A stretch of 8,985 nt of DNA from positions 1 to 8,985 of the forward strand of contig VBLA01000129.1 in the NCBI GenBank assembly GCA_005879245.1, in the 5' to 3' direction. Of the stretch, positions 1 to 8,210 are shown piece by piece. A program made the position numbers and the translations under genes. A model generated the notes under the pieces. The model was given only the letters and a program-made list of their open reading frames with translations, was not told the origin of the DNA and made no database searches. Numbering within the stretch: position 1 is the first letter of the stretch; the number at the start of each line of letters is the position of its first letter. Source of the DNA: Deltaproteobacteria bacterium. Lineage in GTDB: Bacteria; Desulfobacterota; Binatia; DP-6.

Positions 1-622
1 CTGGGTCGATCTCATCATGGCGCGGACCTTCCTCCATCAGAGCGTCGTCGACCTCGCGGCGGGAGCCCGCGTCCCCACCATCAACGGGCTCTCCGATCTC
101 CATCACCCCTGCCAGGTCCTCTCCGACTGCTTCACGCTGCTCGAGCGCCGGGGGAAGCTCGCCGGCCTCCGCGTCGCCTTCATCGGCGACGGCAACAACG
201 TCGTCCATTCGTGGATGGATGCGGCCGCCCGCCTCGGCTTCGAGCTGGTGCTGGCCTGCCCGCCCGGCTACGAGCCGGATGCGAAGAGCGTGGCCGAAGC
301 CGGACCGTGCATGAGCGTGACACACGACCCCGAGACCGCCGCCCGTGGCGCGGACGTGATCTATACCGACGTCTGGACGAGCATGGGGCAGGAGGCCGAA
401 GCCAAGGCCCGTCACCAAGCCTTCCGGCCCTATCAGGTGAACGAGCGACTCGTTGCGCTCGCGGGCCCGGGCGTGCTCGTCATGCATTGCCTTCCGGCGC
501 ATCGTGGCGAGGAGATCACCGATGCCGTGATCGACGGACCGCGGTCGGTCGTCTTCGACCAGGCCGAGAATCGCCTCCATGTCCAGAAGGCGATCATGGT
601 CTGGCTGCTCGGCGCGGCCTGA
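1..622 (+). CDS. argF: Ornithine carbamoyltransferase, C-terminal part (5' end outside window)
   Basis: The enzyme transfers the carbamoyl group of carbamoyl phosphate to ornithine to give citrulline, a cytoplasmic step of arginine synthesis. The reading frame is open from base 2, so the gene begins upstream of the window; the in-frame ATG at 17 is internal, because the residues before it (WVDLI) already fit the family. About 206 residues are present, roughly the last two thirds of a usual 300-310-residue protein. Visible signatures are HPCQ (fragment residues 35-38, nt 119-130), GDGNNVVHS, DVWTSMGQE (ornithine-binding SMG loop) and HCLPA (fragment residues 162-166, starting at nt 485) with the catalytic Cys. 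The N-terminal carbamoyl-phosphate motif lies outside the window. All C-terminal signatures are intact, so the gene looks functional. HCLPA with the SMG loop favours ornithine over aspartate carbamoyltransferase. No terminator is visible after the stop; the next gene starts 12 bp later. Confidence 0.96.
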   Translation, partial: WVDLIMARTFLHQSVVDLAAGARVPTINGLSDLHHPCQVLSDCFTLLERRGKLAGLRVAFIGDGNNVVHSWMDAAARLGFELVLACPPGYEPDAKSVAEAGPCMSVTHDPETAARGADVIYTDVWTSMGQEAEAKARHQAFRPYQVNERLVALAGPGVLVMHCLPAHRGEEITDAVIDGPRSVVFDQAENRLHVQKAIMVWLLGAA

Positions 623-634
623 CGCGCGCACGCC

Positions 635-1741
635 GTGGTCTTCGTTCAGCCCTTCGCGATCGACTTCCGGTACGAGACGGAGCACGTCATCGCCTTCTGC
701 TCCGGCCATCCGGAGTACGAGGCCGTCGAGGCGTTCATCGCCCGGCGGAGTGCCCGAGGGCCCCACATCCGCGCGATCCTAACTCGCCACGACATGAGCC
801 AGGTCGACCACATCAACGAGGAAGACGTCGTCCGGGAGCGGCGCGCGAGCGATCCGACGCGCGAGACGTACCAAGCGCCGGTCGAGTTCGAGCCGACGAC
901 CGCGGGCGCCCTCCCGCACAGTCTGCTCCGGTTCTCCTCCTGCAAGGGGGAGACGATCGTGCTCGAGCTCGTCGCGGCCTTTCCGGCCGACCCGGCGTTC
1001 GGCGGTCTCACCGACCCACAGGGGCACGCACCCGACGTGTTGCCGGTGATGTGGCGATCGGCGAGCGCCGTGGCGGCTCGGGCCACCAGGGTCACCATCG
1101 ACGACGTTCCGTACCCGATTCCGGTCTTCGTCGAGACGGCCGACCTCGTCGGAATGAAGGCCTTCTATACCCGGGGGTTTGCCGTGGGCATCGTCCGGAC
1201 CCGGGGGGTCGAGCTCGACCTGGTCGCGGCACCGGCGGAAATGACCGTCGGGCAGCGGTGGAGCTACCGGCAGGGCGGCCGCCGCGTCGACTACGAGATC
1301 GCGGAGCGGGAGGGCGATCGGGTCTTGATCCGGAGGACCCCGGGGAAGAGCGAGACGATCCACGCCCACGTGAGCGACGACGGATTGCGCATCGGACGGA
1401 TCACGCTGGCGTCCGGAAGCGAGACCTCCTCCACGTTGAGCGTGGACTTCGACCCCTTCCTCCCCGCCCCCGCGAGGCGGGCCTCCGGAGTCGATCCGAT
1501 CTCCACCTTCTGCATCGGGATCGACGACCATACCTCGCTCGTGACCGGCAGCGTCATGCCGGTGGAAACGGGGTTCGAGCTGGTCCCCGTCGAGCCCGTC
1601 TGGGCGAGAAGTCGGGCGATCGACCTTCGCCTGACGCAGGACGGGAACACGCTCCGGCTCCGGTCGTCGATCTCGAGGGCAGGCTCGGCCGGTGGCATCG
1701 CATCCTGTATTCACGGGACGCGGCGGCCCCGAAATGCCTGA
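635..1741 (+). CDS. Hypothetical protein, 368 aa, no recognised family
   Basis: I do not recognise this protein. Strong G/C bias at third codon positions from the first codons onward supports this frame over the open antisense frames. It has no signal peptide or membrane helix. Residues 1-75 are mixed and charged, with a Cys at 22. Residues 80-200 are hydrophobic and Pro-rich (PVEFEPTT, VTIDDVPYPIPVFVETADLVGMKAFYTRG). Residues 205-345 look beta-strand rich (GQRWSYRQGGRRVDYEIAEREGDRVLIRR and following), perhaps a lipocalin-like or sandwich fold. That is inference from the strand pattern only. The GTG at 635 is chosen because coding character begins there; no Shine-Dalgarno is visible and the next in-frame ATG (794) would cut off 53 good residues. 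The last 20 or so residues lose codon bias and look low quality. The gene follows argF by 12 bp on the same strand and may be co-transcribed, but nothing ties it to arginine synthesis. Confidence 0.72.
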   Translation: MVFVQPFAIDFRYETEHVIAFCSGHPEYEAVEAFIARRSARGPHIRAILTRHDMSQVDHINEEDVVRERRASDPTRETYQAPVEFEPTTAGALPHSLLRFSSCKGETIVLELVAAFPADPAFGGLTDPQGHAPDVLPVMWRSASAVAARATRVTIDDVPYPIPVFVETADLVGMKAFYTRGFAVGIVRTRGVELDLVAAPAEMTVGQRWSYRQGGRRVDYEIAEREGDRVLIRRTPGKSETIHAHVSDDGLRIGRITLASGSETSSTLSVDFDPFLPAPARRASGVDPISTFCIGIDDHTSLVTGSVMPVETGFELVPVEPVWARSRAIDLRLTQDGNTLRLRSSISRAGSAGGIASCIHGTRRPRNA

Positions 1742-1773
1742 GACCCGCCCCTCCGGCACGGGGAGCGGGCGTC
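1742..1773 (+). terminator. Weak stem-loop just after the hypothetical gene
   Basis: Immediately after the stop codon, CCCGC at 1744-1748 can pair with GCGGG at 1765-1769, continued by CCC (1749-1751) with GGG (1761-1763), leaving one bulged A and a 9-nt loop. There is no T-run after it, so this is not a classical intrinsic terminator. It may be a Rho-type or RNA-stabilising hairpin, or chance in GC-rich DNA. Confidence 0.25.
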
Positions 1774-1836
1774 ATCGACACGCTGCGCCGTCGGCGGTTC
1801 GCCCTTCTCCAGCGCCTCTCGAGCGAGCGTCACACC

Positions 1837-1866
1837 TTGACAATCGCTTTGCATCTTCGCTACGCG
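1837..1866 (+). promoter_or_regulatory. Candidate promoter of the DUF1302 gene, possibly leaderless
   Basis: A perfect TTGACA (1837-1842) is followed after 18 bp by TACGCG (1861-1866), inside a GCTACG block starting 15 nt before the ATG at 1874. The -35 match is full. The -10 box keeps only the TA of the consensus. If this is the promoter, transcription would start at or next to the A of the ATG, giving a transcript with no leader, which fits the lack of any Shine-Dalgarno sequence. The rest of the 132-bp gap (1742-1873) shows only the stem-loop annotated separately. Confidence 0.35.
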
Positions 1867-1873
1867 CCGCCGC

Positions 1874-3760
1874 ATGCGAAGCTCGCTCGGTCGGCTGGTG
1901 CTCGGCCTCGCCGTCCTGGGGGCCGGATCCGCAGCACACGCTTACTATCTAGACCAGAGCCGGAATTTCGACGTGCGCCTGCGGACGTATTCGCAGGTCG
2001 CCATCGCGACGGAATCATCGCGCGAGTCGCCACCCACCTTCAGCCCGGGCGACCTCTTCTCGCAGCGGAACTTCTACAACCCGGAGTTCGACGCCAACCT
2101 GACCAACTACGTCGGCTGGACGCGGAAGGCCCCGGGGTTCTCCCTCATCGCGCCGGACGAGTTCAAATTCCATTTCGGATGGTGGGGCTTCTACGACGGC
2201 ATGTTCGACTACCTCTCCCCCCAGTGGCGCGACGCCCTGCGCGCCGTGCCGCGGAGCCGGCAGTCGTCGAGCGACGACATCGACGGAGAGACCACCCGCT
2301 TCAACGACGAGAACAAGAATCCGCGCAACATCCTCGGGAAGCGCAACCGCATCAACGAGCTCTACCTCGACTTCAGCAAGGGGCGGTTGTTCACGCGCAT
2401 CGGCCGGCAGTCGATCGCCTGGGGCGAGGCCGACGCGATCGTTTTCATGGACGTGATCAACAACTTCGACCTGACGATGGGGGTGCCGGGCATCTTCATG
2501 GATCTGGAGGAGGCGCGCATTCCCTTCTGGGCCATCCGCAACACGATCCGGCTGGTCGACCAGTGGGGCCCGCTCTCGAGCCTCTTCGCCGACATGTACA
2601 TGGTGCCGGCGCCGATCGACACGACCGTCCCCCTCACGACCCCGGCCTTCTTCGGCTTCCCCTACTCCCAGCCCGGCCAGGACCCGCTTCGCAACCCCGC
2701 CCTCGCGCCGCTGATCAAGCCGCTGCCCCTCGAAGTGGTGCTCGTCGATCGCCTACCCAAGAACGAGTGGAGCGAAACCCGCTGGGGGGCGAGGCTGACG
2801 AGCGTGCTCTTCCGCGACTACACGGTGCAGGGCTGGTTCTTCCGCACCTACCCGACCGCGCCGGTGCCCCTCCTGATCGGGGGCACGCCGCCCATCACCC
2901 TGGCGACCACGCAGCCGCAGGGGAACACGCTCATCGACGACCGGGGCTTCCGCACCCCCGTCTGTCTGGACAATGCCGGCAATCCCATCCCGAATCCCGG
3001 CAGCGGCCACACCCCGGCCGGTCGGGCCTGCAAGTATGCGCGTCCCGTCATCACCGCCTTCTACCGCCGCCTCACCTCGGTCGCCGGTGCCGCGGCCACC
3101 TGGTACAGCCCGGAGGTGGCGGGCATCATCCGCACCGAGGCAGAGTACTTCATCAAGCAGGATGCGTTCATCCCGAGCGTGAACCTGAATCCGCAGGTAC
3201 AGGTTCCCACTCCGGGGAACAAGATCAACACCATCCCGAAGGCCGACTACCTGAAGTACATGATCGGCTATGACCGCTTCTTCTTTGCCCGCTGGATCAA
3301 TCCGACGAACAGCATCGCGCTCATTACGGCGCTGAACGGCCAGTGGAACGTGACCGCGCGCCGGGAGAAGGACTTCCGCTTCAACGGGATCGCCAAGCCG
3401 GGGAAGAACCAGATCGAGGCGGGACGGATCCCCGGGAATCCCGCCTGCCAGACGCCGCCGTTCAGTATCCTCTGCCTGACGGCCCCCGCGAAGAACTTCG
3501 AGGACGAGAAGAAGTTCGAGCACTTCTTCAACATCGTGTTCCAGACCGACTACATGCACGGCCGGCTGGAGCCGCGCATCATCATGCTCTTCGACGTGAG
3601 CGGCGAATTCATCTTTGAGCCGACGGCCACGTACCGGCTCACCGACTACCTGCTCGCGACCGGAACGTTCGCAGCGATCGAAGGTTCACGCAAAGCAGGT
3701 CCCGCCGTCTTCCGCGACCGCGACCAGTTCCAGTTCCGCATGACTTACCTGCTCAACTAG
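1874..3760 (+). CDS. DUF1302-type outer-membrane beta-barrel protein, 628 aa
   Basis: Predicted secreted outer-membrane protein. The ATG is fixed by a signal peptide: MRSS, a hydrophobic stretch over residues 5-20, then AHA|YY with cleavage near residue 23. The mature part has alternating aromatic strands (VRLRTYSQVAI, FKFHFGWWGFYDGMFDY) and the segment RIGRQSIAWGEADA (about 176-188) followed by D-INNFDLT and EEARIPFW. This R-x-G-R-Q-x-x-x-W-G-E pattern is typical of DUF1302 proteins, which are often encoded near hydrophobic-compound uptake or degradation genes. The C-terminus (RDQFQFRMTYLLN) resembles a last beta-strand. Residues 290-560 contain Pro/Gly-rich stretches that are probably loops. 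The only four cysteines form two close pairs, C364/C386 and C525/C534. Substrate and exact role are unknown; a porin or transport role is inference. No Shine-Dalgarno is visible. The gene ends 3 bp before a long inverted repeat. Confidence 0.88.
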   Translation: MRSSLGRLVLGLAVLGAGSAAHAYYLDQSRNFDVRLRTYSQVAIATESSRESPPTFSPGDLFSQRNFYNPEFDANLTNYVGWTRKAPGFSLIAPDEFKFHFGWWGFYDGMFDYLSPQWRDALRAVPRSRQSSSDDIDGETTRFNDENKNPRNILGKRNRINELYLDFSKGRLFTRIGRQSIAWGEADAIVFMDVINNFDLTMGVPGIFMDLEEARIPFWAIRNTIRLVDQWGPLSSLFADMYMVPAPIDTTVPLTTPAFFGFPYSQPGQDPLRNPALAPLIKPLPLEVVLVDRLPKNEWSETRWGARLTSVLFRDYTVQGWFFRTYPTAPVPLLIGGTPPITLATTQPQGNTLIDDRGFRTPVCLDNAGNPIPNPGSGHTPAGRACKYARPVITAFYRRLTSVAGAAATWYSPEVAGIIRTEAEYFIKQDAFIPSVNLNPQVQVPTPGNKINTIPKADYLKYMIGYDRFFFARWINPTNSIALITALNGQWNVTARREKDFRFNGIAKPGKNQIEAGRIPGNPACQTPPFSILCLTAPAKNFEDEKKFEHFFNIVFQTDYMHGRLEPRIIMLFDVSGEFIFEPTATYRLTDYLLATGTFAAIEGSRKAGPAVFRDRDQFQFRMTYLLN

Positions 3761-3762
3761 CG

Positions 3763-3941
3763 GAAGAACGGGATCCCACACGTTCGTGGACGGGGAGCGG
3801 GGCGTGGGGTCCCCCCGCTCGCCTTCGGTTCGGTCGCGAGGGACGTCGGCAGCTTGCTCGAACGTCGCGGGCGCAACCTCACAGGCGGCGCTCGGGAGGA
3901 CCCCACGCCCCGCTCCCCGTGCGAACGTCGATCCGTTCTTC
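3763..3941. repeat. Long imperfect inverted repeat (about 42 paired bases, 85-nt centre)
   Basis: The left arm (3763-3812) and right arm (3898-3941) are inverted copies. From outside in, the pairs are: 3763-3771 (GAAGAACGG) with 3933-3941; ATC 3773-3775 with GAT 3930-3932; ACGTTCG 3780-3786 with 3922-3928; and a perfect 23-bp block 3790-3812 with 3898-3920. Small internal loops separate these blocks. The outer arm begins two bases after the DUF1302 stop codon. No T-run follows on either strand. It could be an unusually large terminator or RNA-stabilising hairpin, a dispersed palindromic or MITE-like element, or a structured RNA. I see no coding signal in it: open frames across it lack codon bias and family features. 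Confidence 0.85.
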
Positions 3942-3951
3942 AGCATCCTCG

Positions 3952-4066
3952 CCCCCCCGCACCACCCTGCCGGGCGCGGCTTCGCCGCGCCCGGCACGTC
4001 CCGAGCGCGCAGAGCACGCGAACGATTCCAGCGGAGCCGCACGCGCCAGCGTGCGGCGACGGGGGG
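3952..4066. repeat. Second nested palindrome region with two inner hairpins
   Basis: A C7 run (3952-3958) followed by GC can pair with GCGACGGGGGG at 4056-4066, with a TC/GA interruption. It encloses two perfect hairpins: 3969-3980 with 3984-3995 (12 bp, GCCGGGCGCGGC, loop TTC, plus one flanking T-A pair) and 4037-4044 with 4049-4056 (8 bp, CCGCACGC, loop GCCA). The second inner hairpin shares base G4056 with the outer pairing, so the two compete slightly there. No T-run follows the 12-bp hairpin, so it is not a standard intrinsic terminator. Confidence 0.6.
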
Positions 4067-4130
4067 TTCGGGGGGCCAGCGGAGCAGCGCAGCGCGCGAA
4101 GCGCGCGAGCAGCGGACGGGGCCCCCCGAA
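4067..4130 (-). terminator. Stem-loop directly after the minus-strand membrane-protein gene
   Basis: TTCGGGGGGCC (4067-4077) and GGCCCCCCGAA (4120-4130) form a perfect 11-bp stem. The loop holds a further GCGCGC-GAA-GCGCGC hairpin at 4092-4106. It lies 3 bp downstream of the TAA of the minus-strand gene (4134-4136), the position expected of a terminator, and would also face read-through from the left. There is no T-tract, so termination is an inference from position and stability. Confidence 0.45.
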
Positions 4131-4133
4131 ATG

Positions 4134-5054
4134 TTATGCCGACGGCTCGACCTCGCCCACGACCGCGAGCCCGCCGTCGGCGACGCGTACCCGGAAGTGC
4201 ACCAGCGCGCCCGAATGTGGCCCCAAACGCGCCTTCATCTCGATCACGGGTGCCGCGACCCAGAAGTTGGGGAGCAACTTCGTGATCCACCCCGAGGTAC
4301 CGTCGACCGCACCCACGACGAGTCCTCGCGGACCGCTCGTCACCTCGGCTTCCGACCAGGGCACGAACAGACGTCGGGCGCCGCCCCGGAGCCCCAGCCC
4401 TCCGCGATGGAGGGTCACGGCCCGCAGACGCGCCCCGACGAGCGCCACCACCCGCTCCGCAACGACGAGCACGATGGCCACGCCGAGATTTCCGGCACCC
4501 ACGAGGCAAACGGGGAGCAGCGGGAGGTAGGCCCACCAGGCGAGCTCCCGCGTGGGAGGCGAAAGCGGGGGGACGAGTCGCACGGCCTCCCCGTCTTCGA
4601 GCTGCGCCCACATGTCCTCGGCGAGCTCGGGGACGACCCGCGCCAGCACCGACCCGAACGCGCCGGCCCGGACGAGCGACGCGAGCGGCACCTTCAACGC
4701 GAAGCCACGACCCTCGAGCCGGAGCGCGTGGGTTTCCTGCGTCAGGCGATCGAAGGCCGCCCAGGGCACCCGTCGGACCGCGCTGCGCGGTCCGAACGCC
4801 GTCACTTCCGCATCGTCGAGGTGGTACCGCCGGAGCCAACCGAATGGCACGGGGGCCCGGCGCGCCGCGGCCCAGCCGACCGCGAAGAGGACGATCGGCG
4901 CGCCGGCCGGTCCAAGCAGTTGGGCGGCCAGGAGCCCACCGGATAGCGCGAGGCCGAGCCAGACGAGCCAGCCGAGCGCGACCCCGGGGGCCGCGGCTGC
5001 GAGCGTGACCCAGAGCGCACGCTCCACGTTCGTCGTGGGGGCCGCCGATTGCAT
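4134..5054 (-). CDS. Membrane protein of two similar halves (TM pair plus PH-like domain), 306 aa
   Basis: Unnamed inner-membrane protein. Its order is: hydrophobic segment 13-64 (probably two helices); a soluble part 75-165; a second hydrophobic segment 170-208 (two helices); and a soluble part 210-306. The two soluble parts align by eye. FGPRSAVRRVPWAAFDRLT (87-105) matches LRGGARRLFVPWSEAEVTS (222-240), both with an arginine-rich strand, then VPW and an acidic residue. This layout resembles bacterial PH-like (YdbT/YcxB-style) membrane proteins, in which a strand of type 'r.vpW..i..v' follows a TM pair. That assignment is by pattern only. The ATG at 5054 is the first start before the hydrophobic region; upstream bases show no clear Shine-Dalgarno. 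The gene is divergent from argG (86 bp between starts) and convergent with the DUF1302 gene. Codon bias matches its neighbours. No function can be named. Confidence 0.78.
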   Translation of the reverse strand: MQSAAPTTNVERALWVTLAAAAPGVALGWLVWLGLALSGGLLAAQLLGPAGAPIVLFAVGWAAARRAPVPFGWLRRYHLDDAEVTAFGPRSAVRRVPWAAFDRLTQETHALRLEGRGFALKVPLASLVRAGAFGSVLARVVPELAEDMWAQLEDGEAVRLVPPLSPPTRELAWWAYLPLLPVCLVGAGNLGVAIVLVVAERVVALVGARLRAVTLHRGGLGLRGGARRLFVPWSEAEVTSGPRGLVVGAVDGTSGWITKLLPNFWVAAPVIEMKARLGPHSGALVHFRVRVADGGLAVVGEVEPSA

Positions 5055-5104
5055 GCCGTCAGTGTTTCGGCGGATCGGTGGGGATTCTTGAGCCGGCGAT
5101 GAAG

Positions 5105-5133
5105 TTGGTTCCCCGGGGGGCCTGTGCTACGTG
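5105..5133 (+). promoter_or_regulatory. Candidate promoter of argG, possibly leaderless
   Basis: TTGGTT (5105-5110), 17 bp, then TACGTG (5128-5133) within GCTACG, which starts exactly 15 nt before the argG ATG, the same distance as the equivalent block before the DUF1302 gene. Both boxes are poor matches to consensus. The geometry would put the transcription start at the ATG. No Shine-Dalgarno is visible. I see no ARG-box-like palindrome in the 86-bp divergent gap. Confidence 0.25.
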
Positions 5134-5140
5134 AACGCGG

Positions 5141-6351
<1,211 letters not shown>

Positions 6352-6355
<4 letters not shown>

Positions 6356-7755
6356 AGCGCCCGTCGCGGGCGCCGACGAGCAGCACGAAGGCCTGGGCCG
6401 GACGTCTCCCCGTTCCCGCGGCTCCGGAAGCGGAAGCCTTCACGACGTCGCTTCCCGTCGATCGCGTGCTCTATCCCCACGACGTCGCGGGCAGCCGCGC
6501 CCACGTGCGCGCGCTCGTGCGGGCCAAGCTGCTCTCGGCGCGAGAGGGCGCCCGGCTCGAGCGCGGGCTGGCGGCCATCCTCCACGAGCTCGAGCGCGGC
6601 CGCTTCCGCTTTCTCGCCTCCGACGAGGACATCCACATGGCGATCGAGCGGCGTCTCGTCGAGCGGCTCGGCCCGCTCGGCGGCAAGCTCCACACCGGAC
6701 GGAGCCGCAACGATCAGGTCGCACTCGACCTCCGCCTCTGGCTCCGCGCCGAGTGCAACGCGGTGGATGCAGCGCTCGCCCGCCTGCAGCGCGTCCTCGT
6801 CGCGCTCGCGCGCCAGCATCGCGACGCGATCGTCCCGGGGTACACCCACCTCCAGCGAGCCCAGCCGATCCTCCTCGCCCACCACCTGCTCGCCTATCGC
6901 GAGATGCTCGCCCGTGATCGGACACGCTTCCGCGACTGCCGGCAGCGCGGCGACGAGCTCCCGCTCGGCGCCGGCGCGCTCGCGGGCGCGGGATTTCCCC
7001 TCGACCGGAAGTTCCTGGCGCGTGAGCTCGGCTTCGCACGCGTCAGCCAGAACAGCATCGACGCGGTGGCCGATCGCGATACGGCGGTCGAGTTCCTGGC
7101 TGCCGCAGCCATCGCCGCGGTGCATCTCTCCCGACTCGCCGAGGACCTCGTCCTCTGGGCGACGGACGAGTTCGGCTTCCTCGAGCTGCCCGACGCCTTC
7201 GCGACCGGGAGCTCGATGATGCCACAGAAGAAGAACCCCGACGTGGCGGAGCTGGTGCGGGGGAAGACGGGACGGGTGACGGGGGCGCTGGTTGCGCTCC
7301 TCACCACCCTGAAGGGCCTGCCGCTCGCCTACAATCGCGATCTGCAGGAGGACAAGCCCGCGCTGTTCGACGCCGCCGCGACGCTCCGTCAATGCCTGGA
7401 GGTATTCACGGCGATGCTACCCGGCGTGCGCTTCCGCACCGAGCGGATGGCGGCGGCGGCCGACGGCCTCCTCCTCGCCACCGACCTCGCCGATCAGCTG
7501 GTCGAGCGAGGCATCCCCTTCCGGCGGGCGCATGCACTCGTCGGCGCGCTCGTCCGCCGGTGCGCCGTGACCGGCACGGGGCTGCGCGACCTCGATGCGC
7601 CAACCCTCCGCGGCTACTCGCCGCACCTGACGCCGGCGCTCGTCCGTGGCCTCACGCCCGCCCGCTCGGTCGCCCGCCGCCGCGTGCTCGGCGGCACGGC
7701 GCCCCGCGAGGTCCAACGTCAGCTCGCGCGCGCCGAACGAGAAGACGGACGGTGA
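6352..7755 (+). CDS. argH: Argininosuccinate lyase
   Basis: This enzyme splits argininosuccinate into arginine and fumarate, the last step of arginine synthesis; it belongs to the aspartase/fumarase superfamily and normally works as a tetramer. The product is 467 residues, the usual length. Motifs are KAWAGR (13-18), DEDIHMAIE (91-99), [10 protein letters not shown] (114-123), YTHLQRAQP (164-172) with the catalytic His at 166, and the superfamily signature [12 protein letters not shown] (286-297) on the mobile loop with catalytic Ser 288. The C-terminal PREVQRQL segment is also typical. The start is the ATG that overlaps the argG stop (ATGA). It adds a 12-residue basic, Ser/Thr-rich tail before the conserved region. 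The same frame stays open upstream across argG, but that is a GC-rich shadow, not a fusion. The stop overlaps the GTG of the next gene (GTGA). Confidence 0.97.
7739..7744 (+). promoter_or_regulatory. Possible ribosome binding site for the lipoprotein gene
   Basis: GAGAAG lies 7 nt before the GTG at 7752, inside the end of argH. It is a partial Shine-Dalgarno match and supports the GTG over the later in-frame ATG at 7770. Confidence 0.4.
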
Positions 7756-8210
7756 GCGCCGCTACCCGGATGGTCGCCCTCACGGCGGCGCTCGTGCTCG
7801 CCGCGTGCGGGCGGAAGGCCCCGCCGCTCCCACCCGAGCTGGTCCGGCCGGAGCCCGCCGAGGATCTGGTGGCCGCCGTCGTCGCGGACGGCGTCCGCCT
7901 CACCTGGCAACGTCCGCTCCGCTACAGCGGCGGGCAGCGCATGAACGACCTCGATCACTTCGTGATCGACCGGGCCCCCGCGGAGGCCGCTCGGCCGACG
8001 TTCGTTCACGTCGGCCGGTTCGACCTCGACGATCAGACGCGCTTCCGCAAGGAGCGACACATCGAGTGGGTCGACCACGACGTCGTCCCCGGCGGCCGCT
8101 ACCTCTACCGCGTCCTGGCGATCACGCTCGACGGGTACGAGAGTGCGCCGGCGGGGCCCGTCAGTGTCCAGTACCGTGCTGCCGCCGCACCGCCGAGCGG
8201 CGCGCCGTGA
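7752..8210 (+). CDS. Small lipoprotein with FnIII-like domain, LptM-like N-terminus
   Basis: Predicted lipoprotein of 152 residues. From the GTG at 7752 the N-terminus is [19 protein letters not shown], a type II signal peptide with lipobox LAAC and lipidated Cys 19. The in-frame ATG at 7770 would leave only 12 residues before the Cys, and the GTGA overlap with argH plus a weak GAGAAG favour the GTG. After the Cys comes GRKAPPLPP, reminiscent of the CGxKGPLxxP motif of LptM (YifL)-type lipoproteins, which assist LPS transport assembly. Residues 36-142 look like one fibronectin type III domain: VRLTWQRP, then YLYRVLAITLDGYES with the usual late Tyr and Gly. Such lipoproteins often sit between argH and lysA in proteobacteria-like genomes. 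The role in the arg unit is probably only positional. Residues 143-152 are Ala/Pro-rich. Confidence 0.85.
   Translation: MSAATRMVALTAALVLAACGRKAPPLPPELVRPEPAEDLVAAVVADGVRLTWQRPLRYSGGQRMNDLDHFVIDRAPAEAARPTFVHVGRFDLDDQTRFRKERHIEWVDHDVVPGGRYLYRVLAITLDGYESAPAGPVSVQYRAAAAPPSGAP

Noticed and set aside
1655..1741. Possible frameshift near 1663 in the unknown gene, because frame 1 reads VVDLEGRLGRWHRILYSRD, which looks protein-like
   Set aside because: That frame does not end in a sensible place and runs into the DUF1302 gene. Without homologues the loss of codon bias at the C-terminus cannot be told from a natural ragged end.
779..1759. Long minus-strand frame opposite the unknown 368-residue gene
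   Set aside because: Its residues are low complexity (Arg, Asp, Pro, Gly), and third-position bias favours the plus-strand frame.
1836..1853. Sigma-54 type promoter (TTGACA...TTTGC) before the DUF1302 gene
   Set aside because: The GG of the -24 box and the 10-bp spacing to GC are not met; a sigma-70-like reading fits better.
211..3273. Very long open plus-strand frame (about 1020 codons) across argF, the unknown gene and the DUF1302 gene
   Set aside because: Its translation is Arg/Pro/Gly-rich and without domains, and it overlaps well-supported genes in another frame; open shadow frames are expected at this GC content.
3786..4946. Plus-strand frame running through the palindromic region and opposite the membrane-protein gene
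   Set aside because: It is composed of repeat translation and an antisense shadow; the minus-strand frame has real hydrophobic helices and an internal repeat.
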